NCBI GenBank assembly: GCA_942159475.1
Contig: OW804102.1
Span: forward strand, 31,874,873-31,938,872
Direction of reading: 5' to 3'
Source: Sthenelais limicola
Taxonomy: Eukaryota; Annelida; Polychaeta; Phyllodocida; Sigalionidae
Length of the DNA stretch: 64,000 nt
In this document: piece by piece, positions 1-12,559 of the stretch
How positions within the stretch are numbered: the first letter of the stretch is position 1
Layout of the letters: every line of letters begins with the position of its first letter
Notes under the pieces: generated by a model
Database searches by the model: none
Seen by the model: the letters and a program-made list of their open reading frames with translations, nothing else
Told to the model about the DNA's origin: nothing
Translations under genes and position numbers: made by a program

Positions 1-1845
1 GGTGCGGCTGCGAATGGACTGCCTACTTAAGAATAATAAGGACAATTCGGACAAACGTCATACAATCATGTAAATAAATAAATAAATAAATGAATAACTT
101 CCCCCAGAAACCGCCACAAATATGTGCGGTCGAAACATGACCTTTAATTACCATTCAGCTATTCTATACTAGATTTTACTTGTGCCTTGCACAGGTTTGT
201 TCCAGTTCAGACTAGTTTTTGCCATAATTATACATTTCAAGATCTACTTTTTCTAATAGTACTGACGTCACATGCAGTGACGTGGCATATGTATACATGC
301 CCAGTCTATATTATGTATTGGAAGGTCTCTACAATAAACAATTCAATCGTTATACATGTGTTATAAGCATAACACCTTAATGATTATGAACGCAGAGGCC
401 GTTTAACGTTGGTCTGAGTTTATTTTATTGTAATTAATGTCGGGATAGAATTTACATGATGCAGGGTTAATCGATGGATGAAATAACTAATAGTGTCTGA
501 GGTTAATAACCGCAATTTGAAGGTATATTCTAGCTGGATCCCTTGGTCGAACATCATGAAACTTATTATATAGTTCCCCTCTCCGGACAATTCTTATTGG
601 TGTCTTATCGGGGAGGGGGCGCGGGGGGGGGGGGGCGGTGAGTTTATTTGATTGTGATTTAATCTCGGGATAGATTTTTACATGATGCCGGGTAGATCGA
701 TAGATGTAATGATGAATAAAGTGTATGAGGTTATTTGAAGATCGATTCTGGCGCACTAGGTTACACATGAAACATTATATGGATAAGATGCTTTAGGAAT
801 GTACTATGGAACGTCAAGTGTATACCACGGACGATCCTGTTACATGTATTTCAATGGGAACGCCCGATATACCAGACGTAATATATTATATATATTGAAA
901 TATGACAGGAATGAAGGATTTGAAATCTGACAGACTACAAGGTCTGTCCTTTATTATTCTTGCTTCACATTTCATCCAGCTAGGTAGGTAGACCATGCAT
1001 GAAGACAATAATGTGTCAGTGCAAAGATACCAGTGTCATATACGGAACCAAAAAAGTTTTTTTTTTATTATTATACTGACTAAATCAATCATTTTACAAA
1101 AAAAAATCAAACAAAGTACTGTCAGTAGTATCAGTATCATCATCATCGTAATTACCATTATTCTCAGCATTGTCATCAGATTGTATTTCAATTCAATTGG
1201 AATTGAAATAATTATTAATCACCTCCGTACATGCATTCGTGAAAAAAAAAAAATAACAACCGCACCTGCATGTATGTATGCATGCATGTATGTGGGAACA
1301 CCAGTTAACAAGCTGGGAGTAATGATATATAATAATAAATAGCTGTGTTAATTTCTAGGTAACAAAGCATATTTTTGTCATCAATAAATTATATAGAAAT
1401 AAATCCTGGATAGGGTACACTTTAAGTGACAAATACAGTGAAAAGGATGCGGGCTAAGATGCATGTCGATGTTCCCATAGATACAGTGGTAGCTCAGTGA
1501 GTTCTTTATAGTATGAGTGGAGAGGTTGACAACTAACTTGAACCAGAAATTACAGCGTCTTGCATATAGCACAGTATTTAGATAAATAATTATATAAAAC
1601 TTCTTGGGATATATCTCGAGAATATTTCTGTTTCTTTAAAAGTTCCAGTTTCTTTTATATAGAAAGTATCGAATGGTGTATTGGTTGATTGTCCTTTTCG
1701 GAAACCGTTGATATTTAGCGTCTATAAATTGACCAATTTGTATTAAATACAGAAACAATCTTTCGTGTCAAAATATGCATGGGAAAGCCACCTGTAAGGG
1801 CAATAAAATTATTCTGTGAATTACAGGACAAAAGACATTTCTGGT
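1..1845. other. AT-rich non-coding DNA, no supported gene
   Basis: No exon, RNA gene or recognised domain could be supported here. Short open frames have no recognisable protein character. There is an imperfect tandem duplication at 416-740 (listed separately), a G-run near 617-637, and a TGCATG/TATG-rich microsatellite near 1264-1291. Confidence 0.5.
416..740 (+). repeat. Imperfect tandem duplication, period about 225 bp
   Basis: The stretch at about 416-510 (GAGTTTATTTTATTG, then a GGGATAGA core and TTACATGATGC) recurs in diverged form at about 640-740. The two copies are separated by a G-rich segment. No coding content is seen. Confidence 0.55.
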
Positions 1846-2742
1846 TAAAAAGGGCTCCTACACTAGATCGCAAGCAGCGGCGATCAACTTGCGATCAAGG
1901 ATCGCTAAGCCCTTGCGTTTCAATCGCTTGCTTTTCACGGCCTAGTGGAGCAGCGCTATAAGCCAACGGCCAACCCCTTCAACCTCCATTACTCTAAGAT
2001 ACCCTCTGCAATGCCGTTACCAAACAGAACCCCAGCAAACCAATGTAACACATCTTCCAAGCATGCAGTACAGTTCCATGTGTGATAAAAACAAGTAGGC
2101 TCATAAACGAAATGATAAATCAATTAATCAAAGTAATAAATCATGCTAATTAATGCCTTTGTTGAAAACCTTTAATGCGCTTGAATTCTGGTATTTAAAA
2201 CAATAGTCACCAAATACGCACATCAACCAGTCAAACAGAAAATATCGGTTTTGAAAATTATTATTGCTAATGATAGCATTCGGACTAAGGTTCGATGGAG
2301 TATATACGGTCTATAAATGCTGGACAAAACCAAGTTTATCTACAAATCTGGACCATATCTTATGATAATATATACTACTTCGGCAATGAGTTCACTGGAC
2401 AATCTCATGTGTGAGAAGGGAGAGATGCTTTCAGATTTCTTGGCAACGATAATGAGTGATCCACAGGCATTGCTGTCATTTCTGAACTAAATTCCTTGTT
2501 ATAATTATTGTAAAATGGAGAAATGCAAAAAATATAATAAAGAAATATAAGTAGGATGAGGGTGAAAATGTGACAATATATATATAGTATAGAGCCACTT
2601 TCGCAAGAACAAGCGATTGCTTACATGTGGCGCTCGAACCGCAGGAATATCATCAAATGATTTTGATTATTTTTTGGCGATCGAATGACCACTTGCAAGC
2701 CGTCTCAAGGCCTTGCGACTTAGGGCAGGAGCTTTTAATCCT
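1846..2742. mobile_element. Candidate non-autonomous TIR element, about 0.9 kb
   Basis: The left end (GGCTCCTACACTAGATCGCA, about 1853) is repeated inverted at the right end (TGCGACTTAGGGCAGGAGC, about 2716-2734) with some mismatches. TTAA lies just outside both termini, compatible with a TTAA target duplication. Further TTGCGATC/GATCGC motifs occur inside each arm. There is no transposase, so this is a MITE or deletion derivative if real. The superfamily cannot be assigned. Confidence 0.4.
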
Positions 2743-5700
2743 AGCCTGGATGCAAAATCTTATATAATTATCATTATAATTTAGCCTTCAGAAAACATTT
2801 TAATTAAGGATGGGGGCGGAGAATTTGAGAACAGTCGGAGGAAGAAATGAGGGAAATAGAGGGAGCTGTGAACGGAATGGAGGATTTTCAATCTTTATTC
2901 TTATTCGGGATTTGTGGAGGTGTTGTTGTATTTCTTTCCCTATCCTGGAGGCAAAATAGTATCAATGGAGATCAAACTATGTGTTCTTTCTATAATAAAG
3001 ACCTTGCGAAATCACTTGGAGCGAAGATAGATATCTTAGAATTTCTCTATAATATTGTAAGCAAGCACAACTGGAACAATAGAATCCGTTTGGTAGTATG
3101 ACTTGGCAATCATATAGTATGCGTTTATTTATTACGCCACAATTTGATAGGAACCAAAGCCTGTGGATAACTATTATTATAAATTAGCTTTTATACAGTA
3201 CAACCAATAGGTGAAATTATTCTATAAAATAACATTAACAATATTATATGGACAGCTTAAGCAGGGAAACAGTACCAAGAAAATATGAATACACAATAAA
3301 CTCATTGCTATATAAATTGCCCCTCTTTTTAACACTTTGTCAGGTTCTTCAAAGTCATCGATCGCAAAATCCAATCCAGTACTCGTATTATTTGAGGGAA
3401 TATTTATATTAAGGGTTTTTCAAAAATAATAATAAAAAAAATGAGGTATTCATTCTTTGCCCATATCAATGATGATAACCATACTCAAGACATTCTTTCA
3501 TCACCTGCTAGGTTTAAACCACAACAAAACAGTCAACACATCAATAAAACCAATAATCTTTTCCCTCCGCAAATAAAGCAATCTGGTACATCAATTTGTC
3601 ATAAAATGTCATTTTTTGTGCGCACAGACCAAGAAGAACATTTGGGCAAAATTTGCAATTTTTGCCAGTTTATTCAATCCAGTCATTTGAGCCTTGGTGG
3701 TAGGGGAAATGTACATGGGTCGGACAGCCGTCAATTCTATGTATTAATTCCTTTTATTCAGGCGTCTTACCGTCCTAAAGACCAACATCCATTTTTTATA
3801 TATAGAAAAGGAGGCCTCATCGCAGACAAATGATAAAAACCAATTATCCACTTCGATCAATGGACATATTTATAATATATAACATGTGATTGCAATACGA
3901 TGGAACAGATGAATTAAGTTTAATTCAAATATTGAATTTACACTCAAATTTGAAAATTCACCTTTTGACAAGTTTTAGAAATGTGTGTCTTAAACATGAG
4001 TGTACACTGCTCTGGAACCCACATACCTCACTACACTGGTGAACATATTAAAGTAAAGGAAAATGTACAGGATTTGTTTGGAGTAAATCATTCCAAGTAA
4101 TATAGGGGTTTAAACAGTTTTAAAAGCTTCTAATTAGTAAAACAGAAATATGTAAAAAGAATGGAATATGCCAGAATGCTGCGTAAAACAGAACTACTGA
4201 ATCTTGTCTATGATGAGACTAATCAAAATGGATCAAATTCATCATTTTAAAAGAGATTACAATTAAAATATTCATTATTACGACTAATAAACAATAGACT
4301 AAATTGTTTCACATAATAATCATGTAAGTTTCCATTGACTTTTATTTAAGATGTGCTCACAATTAAAATGTTAATGACAAATAGTATCCTATAAACAAAA
4401 AATAACATGATAAAGAAAAGAATCCAGGCATAGATTTCTGTAGTAGATATAAACAATATCAAAACAGGGAGACGGAAAGACTTCCACTATAGCCTCGAGC
4501 AATGCGTTATTAGTAGGCCAATTTGTGTAACAGATTGGACCTTTAAAACATTGGAAATACACATATTGCTAGAGTTGATTACCTAAAATATCATTTAACA
4601 AAGTCCACTTGGATCATCTTGCTTACATATAATACAACCAGGTTTCTCCCCAAAAAGTCACTTCTTTTAACATCACAACATTTGAACCAGTTTGCATCAA
4701 AACAATCAGACCAGGTTACTTCATACAATCATTTCCCCAAAGTTCAACGGATCCAGACAAATAACATCTTCAGGGAGTTGGTTCGAAGGTTTGACTGATC
4801 AACCCAAACAAAAAGAAACTGACTTATATGTTGTCATATGTTTAATACATAGGTCAGTCCTGTGCGAAATAGTAACCCTTTTGACATACGTATTAGATTA
4901 TTACTTATCAATTGTCAAAGTGGTGAAATTCCTATAGCGTTTGTTAAATAATTTATACATATATAAGAATTAAAGTTTTTTCAGGGTTTAGGAAACTCCC
5001 TAGATACATTCTCTAGATCCATGACTGTTCATATATTCTGGTGCCTTGTGCCTTATGCCACTAAATACTCAATGTAACTATGAATGTTACATATTAAAAA
5101 CCTTATGTAAAACATGAAAATATGGTATGCAAAAAAGAAATACAAAAAAAAGGAAAAGAAAACTGGTGGTGTCTATAGTATTACAATTCATTGAGTACAT
5201 TGTGTACCATATATTATAAACTCTACTCCAATATTAGTACCATATAATATTGGTATACTATAACTATTAATATTATCATTTTTATTATGAATATCATTAT
5301 GTACCAAGAAACAAAACAAATTAACAAGGTGTTATAATTAATTACCCATATTAATCACAGTTTGCTTAACCATTACCTCGTCAAAATACTCCTTTTGAGT
5401 CTAATACTAGAGTAAAATTCAACAATTGTAAGAATTTCATATTGAAATTGTAATAATTTATGTCAATTATTGAATAGTTACTTACCAGGCAATCTAATAG
5501 ACAGAAACTAAAAGCGCTTAAAGTCAAATACAATACTCGCTATTAATACAGACAGAAATGCTCTGAATAATCGAAAATATAAATAGGGTATGTATCCAGG
5601 AGGAAAAATAATTCTCGAGATGGAAAAATTGTCAATTTGTTCTTTCATTCAAGACATTTTGTTCCTATGAATACACAACCTATAAAAAAGTGCTATAGTA

Positions 5701-8700
5701 TCTAGAGATGTTTATTTCTTTAATTAAACAAAGAGAATCGTCTAATAAAAAAATGCCCAAATCAGATAAAGAGTTGTAATATAATTTAAATATGAAATTG
5801 TTTTTTGATTATTATTTTCGTTGAATTTTGTGAGAGAAAAGAATGGGGATCATTTCAATATCCATACCCGTACACAAAACATGGCAATTATTTTAGAAGG
5901 ATGCCAAACTTTTCTGTATTTTGATTACAAGGACCGAAATATTAAAACTCAATCTTCTTACCCTCCAAACACATCTATTGTTTAGCAACTTGAGACCAAT
6001 TGTCACATAGGAGCACATTATTTTCTAAACGAATTAAACAGAAAATGCAGCAAAAATTCCAACAACTGTGTCGTCCTCAGAAATAGAAATAAAAGTTGCA
6101 AGGGTCAATGGCAAGGAAATAATATGTCATTCCTAACATATGGTTAAAGATGATAAGGGTCGAGTATTTGAAAGCTAGAACTAACAACACCGGAGGAAAA
6201 TTGTTGGACTTTCTTACCAATCTGAGTATGTGTCTGGTATGTGATATGGTGATCAATAATGTACATATGGTTAATAGTTTATATCGACTTCTTATTTATA
6301 TCCTTATTATAAGTAATACAAGACTACAGTCAATTAAGATGCCCGCCCTTTCTGTATGGAGATTTCATGCCAATGCTTTACCCCATAGCGGGAGCGACAT
6401 CCACTAATAATTACATACATGCAGTAGGTCGAAATTATCAAAATAAAACCTCTAGAACAATTAAGTTTCTGAAAGTTCGAAAAATGTAAGAATTTTGGGT
6501 TTTGATTAATGATATATTTTGTTATATATAATATATTAGACTAGGGTATTTGATTTATTACTCTTTGGGCGTTATTATTTTGTAGTCTTGAATATTTTTG
6601 TTTTGGATGTTTTGCAAAATTCATGTTGGGTGCCAATTATGGATTCACCCCTTTATTCACTAACACACCTATAGGGAGAGGATCGTAATTGACTTGTCCT
6701 GTATCCTACCATTAGTATTAATCATTATTTATAAGTACAGCAAAGTTGTTCGCATTAGCTTAATAACCGGAATCATTCCATTCAAGTCTTGGTACTCGCT
6801 ATAAATTACATTCACATGCTAGCAATTGTTTTCCTTCCAGTTTTACATTCAACACCATTCATATAATTATTATTGTTTGTACATATTCACATAAAATATC
6901 ATTAATTCATATATCAGCAATACTGGATTTCACACGTTCATCGATAGTTATTTCAATCATCGTGTATAGTATAAATATGTGGGGATTAGAAATATTAGGA
7001 CATTTTATAGCCTAAAATGGTTGTAAAACTAATTTTACAAAGAAAACAAAATCACTGGTAAGCTAGTGTGGGTAAGCTAGTCGAAGATAATATCAGTGGA
7101 AAGCAGTATGGTGTATCTTTTTTGGTGAAAGACATTCAACAAAATGGTAGATTTTATTTACCAAATAGACATTCTAGAATATCATCAAATCGGATATCAG
7201 ACACCTAACCATTAAAATGTCAGCATAAGGAATCAAAATCATTTGGGTTTTTTTCTACCGGCCTAATGTTTTTCCTATCATCCTGTGATAAATTGTAGAT
7301 ATCGTTTTTCTCCTAAAACAAGGGAAAATGCCATAACGATTGTTAAAAGACACAGAACCTTGGGTACTTAATAGCTCATTTACATTTATTACAAAAATTC
7401 TTAATTGATCCTGTTGACAAACAATTATAACCTCTTTTTTTCATTCTTAGCTCCAGCTCAAAGACGCGGCTGAAACTATCAAAGCAGATGAATTTAAAAA
7501 TAAAAAGTGCTTTTCCCTATATTAAAATCAAATGTTTAAGAATGATAACAAGGATAAAAATCACTGGAGTGAAATACACTCTCGGAAATCAGTCGTGTAG
7601 AATGTATTGACAATAAATATAACAACAAATTACAATAGGACCGGTGGAAAACGGGCATTTAAAGCATTGCTTTGTTATTCAGAAGAACAAATTGCGTAGA
7701 CACATTATCATTAATATCTAAATTACTTTCGCAAATTGCCATAGGAGAGTACAGTGGGTGTTTTACTATATCAACAAATAGAGTGCTTGTTGACTTGAAT
7801 ATTATCATTGTATTTCACAATAGCATCATTTAATGGTTGGTTCATGGATAGATCGTAGCAGCAAGGCTAAACAATGTAAAGATATCTTTTCAGGAAGTGG
7901 TGGAAGGAGGGAGGGGGAAGGGTCTTAAGAAAGAGTGGCATTTGTTTATTGGACTAACAACCAATGGTTGTATTTTGATGAATGACCATGATCACTGAAG
8001 ATTTTTGTTTGTGGCAGAAGTCAAGAAAAAAGTAACAACATAGAAAGTTACCCTTGTATTTTGAAGGACGGGTCTTTGAGCAGTGAACATAGTGAATTCA
8101 ACGGGAGAAATGTCACTAAGAACTTAAGGGGAAGTGTCCATGTTAAACTGCGCAACCACACCGTGAATCTTCCGACTTTTCCACAACAAGCACCTTCGGA
8201 ACTCGATCACACAGACTTCGAGAGAACAGTGAAATAGACATGGCACAAAAAGGGGCACTGCTACCCAGCTTTGTTCATATTTGATTTTGCATAGTTCAAA
8301 ATGGCCAATTTCAAAAATGTATTACTGTACTTAAGACCCAATCAAATTTGACTTCCATTTTCAATCTGGAATTCATCTATACCTTTATATTACACATGCA
8401 CTGGGTATGAAACAACGTATCTAGAGTGGGATACGTTGCAAGCATAAACCACAAGTGGTATATGCAACCTCACAACCAAAGCCACTGGAAGTGCTTCTGA
8501 GAAAAAAATCCACAAAAGGGCTTTAAAATGTCCTTTTTTGAATATAAAAGGCATATATAATAATCCAGTTAACTAAAGAGTTGGTTGAAGGAACCTGAAT
8601 ACGCAACTTGTGTGATATCCTAAGCAACTGAAACCAACGAGTTAGTTGGCCTGTATTTATATCCTTTTTTTTTAGTACAAGACATGAGATATTTTAAGGA

Positions 8701-9798
8701 GTCGATCATAATGAACATGGATAGGAAGGAGGAAAGGTGGAGATATTGATTGAAAATATGATAATAACAAACTATCAAATAACGGTTAGAACTAGGCTGG
8801 ACATGGGACTAGCTAGCCAGCTCGACAAGCTACATGCTAGCTGTCTAAATAATCTATGATTGCGAGAAATGATCTATTATTGAGAGCAGATTATATAATC
8901 ATTCATTATTAACCAGAAACGAATACAACTGATCTGATACTACTGTGTTAAAATACACTGCAGATACTCACATACAGATATACTTAGCCAATGCACCACT
9001 CTTCCCCTGCAACCTTCAACCTCTGTACTTACTTATTTAATTCACATCTATCAACCATCACACTTCTTCCTTATCATCATTTTACCATTAACAATATCAC
9101 AGACAAAACAAAAAAGGGAAAAAAAACACAATTATGAAAAACATCTCCCACTTTTCCTTCTCTCTTAGTCGAGTGGTTTTTTTACTTTTAACAATTCTGC
9201 CGTTTTGCTCCTCGTCCCTCTACCTGTTTCTTCCCTTTTTCCTCCTCCCTTTCTTGGAAAATATCTTTTCACTTAAAGGGTACGAAGAGGGAGAGTGGAA
9301 ATAAGGAGAAAACAAGAGAAAGCGAGAAAACATTCTCGAACTTAGGAGAGTCGGTCTGGCAGGCGTTTTCCACACTTCAACAAACACATATTTTGTAAAT
9401 AGCAAGTCGGAAGTTTTTTTGTCATTTTTTTTTCTTTCATTCTAAGTATAAAAAATATCCCATGTACAAGTTATTCCATCCAATGGGAATTTTTTTTGAG
9501 TTGGGGAGTCTTTGCCTTCCTTGGGAGAATTTCTGAAGAGACGACCTGGATTCCAGCTCTATTATTGTATTTTCTCCCTAGGTGGAGTGTGTAGGTTTAA
9601 CTTTAATACCCTAGCACAGACATCCTAAAGTAAAGGGCATGTAGGTTCACCTCTACACTCTGCCATTAAACCCTTTTAATGATTGGAAGATTAAGGGGTC
9701 ATGACCTAAATAATTTAAATAACAATTCCTCATTGGCTACCTCCAAAAGTACGGACCCAATTCCTAAGTTCCACTATGGCTTGACTTCCATAGATATA
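2743..9798. other. AT-rich intergenic DNA, no supported gene
   Basis: About 7 kb without a recognisable gene. The longest open frame (130 codons at 3441-3833) has no recognisable family and sits in AT-rich DNA where chance frames are expected. One exon-like fragment at 7451-7506 is discussed under findings. No RNA gene was recognised. Confidence 0.5.
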
Positions 9799-9971
9799 CA
9801 GTCACACCTCTCTATTAGAGACACCCTTGTGGCTGGGCTTAAACGTCCACATTAACGAGGTGTCTCGATTAAAGAGGAATCACTACAATAGAAGTGTACA
9901 GTATAGCCACTGATTCCAACTGTCCATAATGGTGAAGTGTCCGGATTGGAGAGGTGTTAGAGGTTTAGCTG
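9799..9971. mobile_element. MITE, Tc1/mariner-pogo (Tigger-like) type
   Basis: The left end CAGTCACACCTCTCTATTAG is mirrored by a diverged right end (GGAGAGGTGTTAGAGG then TTTAGCTG). Each is flanked by TA, as expected for a TA target duplication. The interior repeats GAGGTGTCTCGATTA/GAGGTGTCCGGATT-type motifs seen in pogo-like MITEs of animal genomes. No coding capacity. Confidence 0.6.
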
Positions 9972-9973
9972 TA

Positions 9974-12465
9974 GTAGTACATTGCATCCAAAATTCTGGA
10001 CACCGCTTGGTCAAAACCCCCCACATATACAAAATAATTAATGCTTTTCCCAGGCGTTTGAGACACCAAATAAGATTGAATATAATGACACAATACAGGA
10101 ATAGGATGTCTCAAATTACACAACGCACTCCCATCTAAGGAGAACAACTTGACATACAAACGGGACAAGTCCCTATAAGGCCACTATTCCTTGTCTATTA
10201 TACAAATTCCACACACCCATAATGGTAAAAAGTCAACCTTCTAGGATGCTTTCCTTTTTTTAAAAAAAAATCAATCCACACATTCCAATTGTTTTAAAAT
10301 CTTCTAATAATGATATTATTATAATTGCCAGGCTAATCCAATCAGATAACAAGGTTATTATAATGATTATAATATAGTTGTATTATCTATAATACAAGCA
10401 ATGGTCCTTCCTTCCTTTCCTGCTTTCTTCCTTTGCCTTCTCCTGTGTAAATCCAGTGTAAGTGGATTGGGTGGACACAGTGCTGCCACAGCACGGAGCA
10501 AAATAGAGGTAAATCATCTTCCTTTGGTCGTCTTTCCTTCTGACAATCATTCAGTATTATTTCATACTTCCATTTTCATTTGTCACCACATCGTAATATC
10601 TCCATCAGTTGATTTTCCCTCTACATAGATGGATCTACTGCGGGTCTTGTAAAAAAAAACTTGCAACAACACACTTTTTTCGATGACAGGTTTTTCCATT
10701 GCTTTGCGATTTTGCAGCAGCCTTCGTGGTTGGATGGAGAGAAGAGAGATCATGTTTTGAACTTTAGATTTTTTAGGATTTTCCTTGAAACCTGTTTTCT
10801 CCTAAATTCTATGTGGTATAAACCGGGGTACTTCCATGGTGGCTTATTAAGCGAATTTAGGAGTGTAGGTGGAGGAGGGGGCCTGTATTGGTTGGTATTT
10901 ATATTCCAAACCATGTCTTACCCAAGACAAAATATTTTGGCTTACAGGAACAAGGCTGGTCACAGAATTACAGCATTTCCTGGTGAATCTTTTTGTTTTT
11001 AGTGGGTGGTTCAAACTCCAGAACTTTCCAGATCTCCAAGGACCGATTTTCAAGATTTGATTTAAGTCCATGCATGGCTCGATACAGAATTTTTTAGAGC
11101 CCAAATGAGATCTGATGTTGACATGTGTCACCGTTTGAAAAGGATTTCTAAGGATTCTATTTTATATTTAATTAAATTCCATGCCTTCCAAAGACCTTTG
11201 TTATTCATCTAAGGCTTTTAGTAAGCTTGATGGTAGGTTGGGGTACATTCCAGAAATTCACAATTTTCACAAGTTTTCCACAACTGACTGCAATGGGTTA
11301 TTCCCCATACTGAAGCAAGGCAAAACAAGACCTCCTCCCCAATCTCGTCCACAATTGTTTCCCTGGTGTTGTGTTGACGTTTAGAACAAACAATCCACTG
11401 TTTAAACTTTCGCCTCCAGATGGCTCTGCATCGACATGATTCTCCTTATTCCATCATTCCTGGACCATGGTAACAAAACTAAGCATCTTAATAAACATCT
11501 TCACTGCAGACACCACTTTGACTCCTTGTTGTCCCATGATATCACACAGGGAATAAAACATCACCAATCATTTTCATCAACATTATTTCCATTGAAACGT
11601 TGTGGGCTTTTGTACATTATTATTCATATAATTAATCACACATTTTTCTTCAGCTTCTTTTGGATGAATATCATTGAGTTTGTATTTGTTTATTCCAGTT
11701 TTTGTTTGTATCATTCTTTTTCAAGGATGGAGAGCTGGTTTTTGTGTTTATTAGAAGAAGATGACCCGTTTGCACCGAGGGATTGAGATGAGACAAATAA
11801 GAAGTAGAGATTCTCAGTTGCATTTCTTCTTAGTTTTTGCGTTATAAATAAGAATAGTACTTGTAATGACTATATTCATAACTGACTTGTGCATTCTTGG
11901 CAGGGAGGTAAATCAGAGGGAGTGGCATCCAGCCATACACCCAGTGTTATCAGGTTGGCCTCGCCACATGTAGATACGACCATGGAGCTGAATGTGTCAG
12001 ACCCGACCGATTAGACTTGTCTTTTGCCGATTTCTTTTTACAATTTCTTTTTTAAAGTTTAGTGTCTGGTATTCCAAAGGCGTTTCTACCTCTAAAACCT
12101 AAGGTATATAATAAAGATGTTCCTGGTGTGGAATTCCATATTGCATCAAAATTTGTGAGCCACATAAAGGTTACCAAATTTGCATGGTCAAGGTTTGAGG
12201 GCTCCATTTCCTCTCTACTCCCTTTGCCATACACCTCCCAGAAGTTGGTAATAGTTTCAGCAAAAAAGTAATAATAATAAACCAATATTATCATCATTTT
12301 CATCGTCATCATCAGATTGTTGTGTCTTTCATATAAGACTGCAGCTCCATCACAGATATGTTACATGTTCTTAGGAAGAGAAGGAAGAGGCGGAGTTGTT
12401 GGGAGAATTGTTGGTTGGAAGAGGCGTTTGGATATACATGTATATTATATATTAGTGTAGTGACA
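9974..12465 (-). other. Region downstream of USP2 stop; probable long 3' UTR plus intergenic DNA
   Basis: Read on the minus strand, this follows the USP2 stop codon. No further exon of any gene was recognised. A minus-strand AATAAA lies at 11747-11752, a plausible poly(A) signal giving a 3' UTR of about 0.7 kb. The UTR could extend further. Plus-strand frames, including a signal-peptide-like one at 10401, are not supported. Confidence 0.35.
11747..11752 (-). promoter_or_regulatory. Candidate poly(A) signal for USP2
   Basis: AATAAA on the minus strand about 715 nt after the USP2 stop codon. It is the first good hexamer I noticed downstream. Usage is not shown by the sequence. Confidence 0.3.
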
Positions 12466-12559
12466 TCACAAACGGGAGGGGTGGCTGCTATTTGACAACT
12501 CGTAGAATAGGACGTAGCCCTCCGATGACTTGATATGATTACTCGATATAGAAGATACC
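12466..12559 (-). CDS. USP2: USP2 exon 14 (C-terminus and stop)
   Basis: Acceptor TTTGCAG precedes the exon. It encodes [21 protein letters not shown] plus nine more residues ending SRL, then TGA. The xYVLFYEL block is the terminal beta strand of USP domains. It starts in phase to complete the Arg codon split with exon 13. Confidence 0.92.

Noticed and set aside
3441..3833. 130-codon frame
   Set aside because: AT-rich surroundings, no recognisable family, and no splice or promoter context that would single it out.
10401..10628. Secreted-protein-like frame MVLPSFPAFFLCLLLC with a donor-like GAG|GTAAAT
   Set aside because: No downstream exon, no recognisable family, and it is antisense to the probable USP2 3' UTR.
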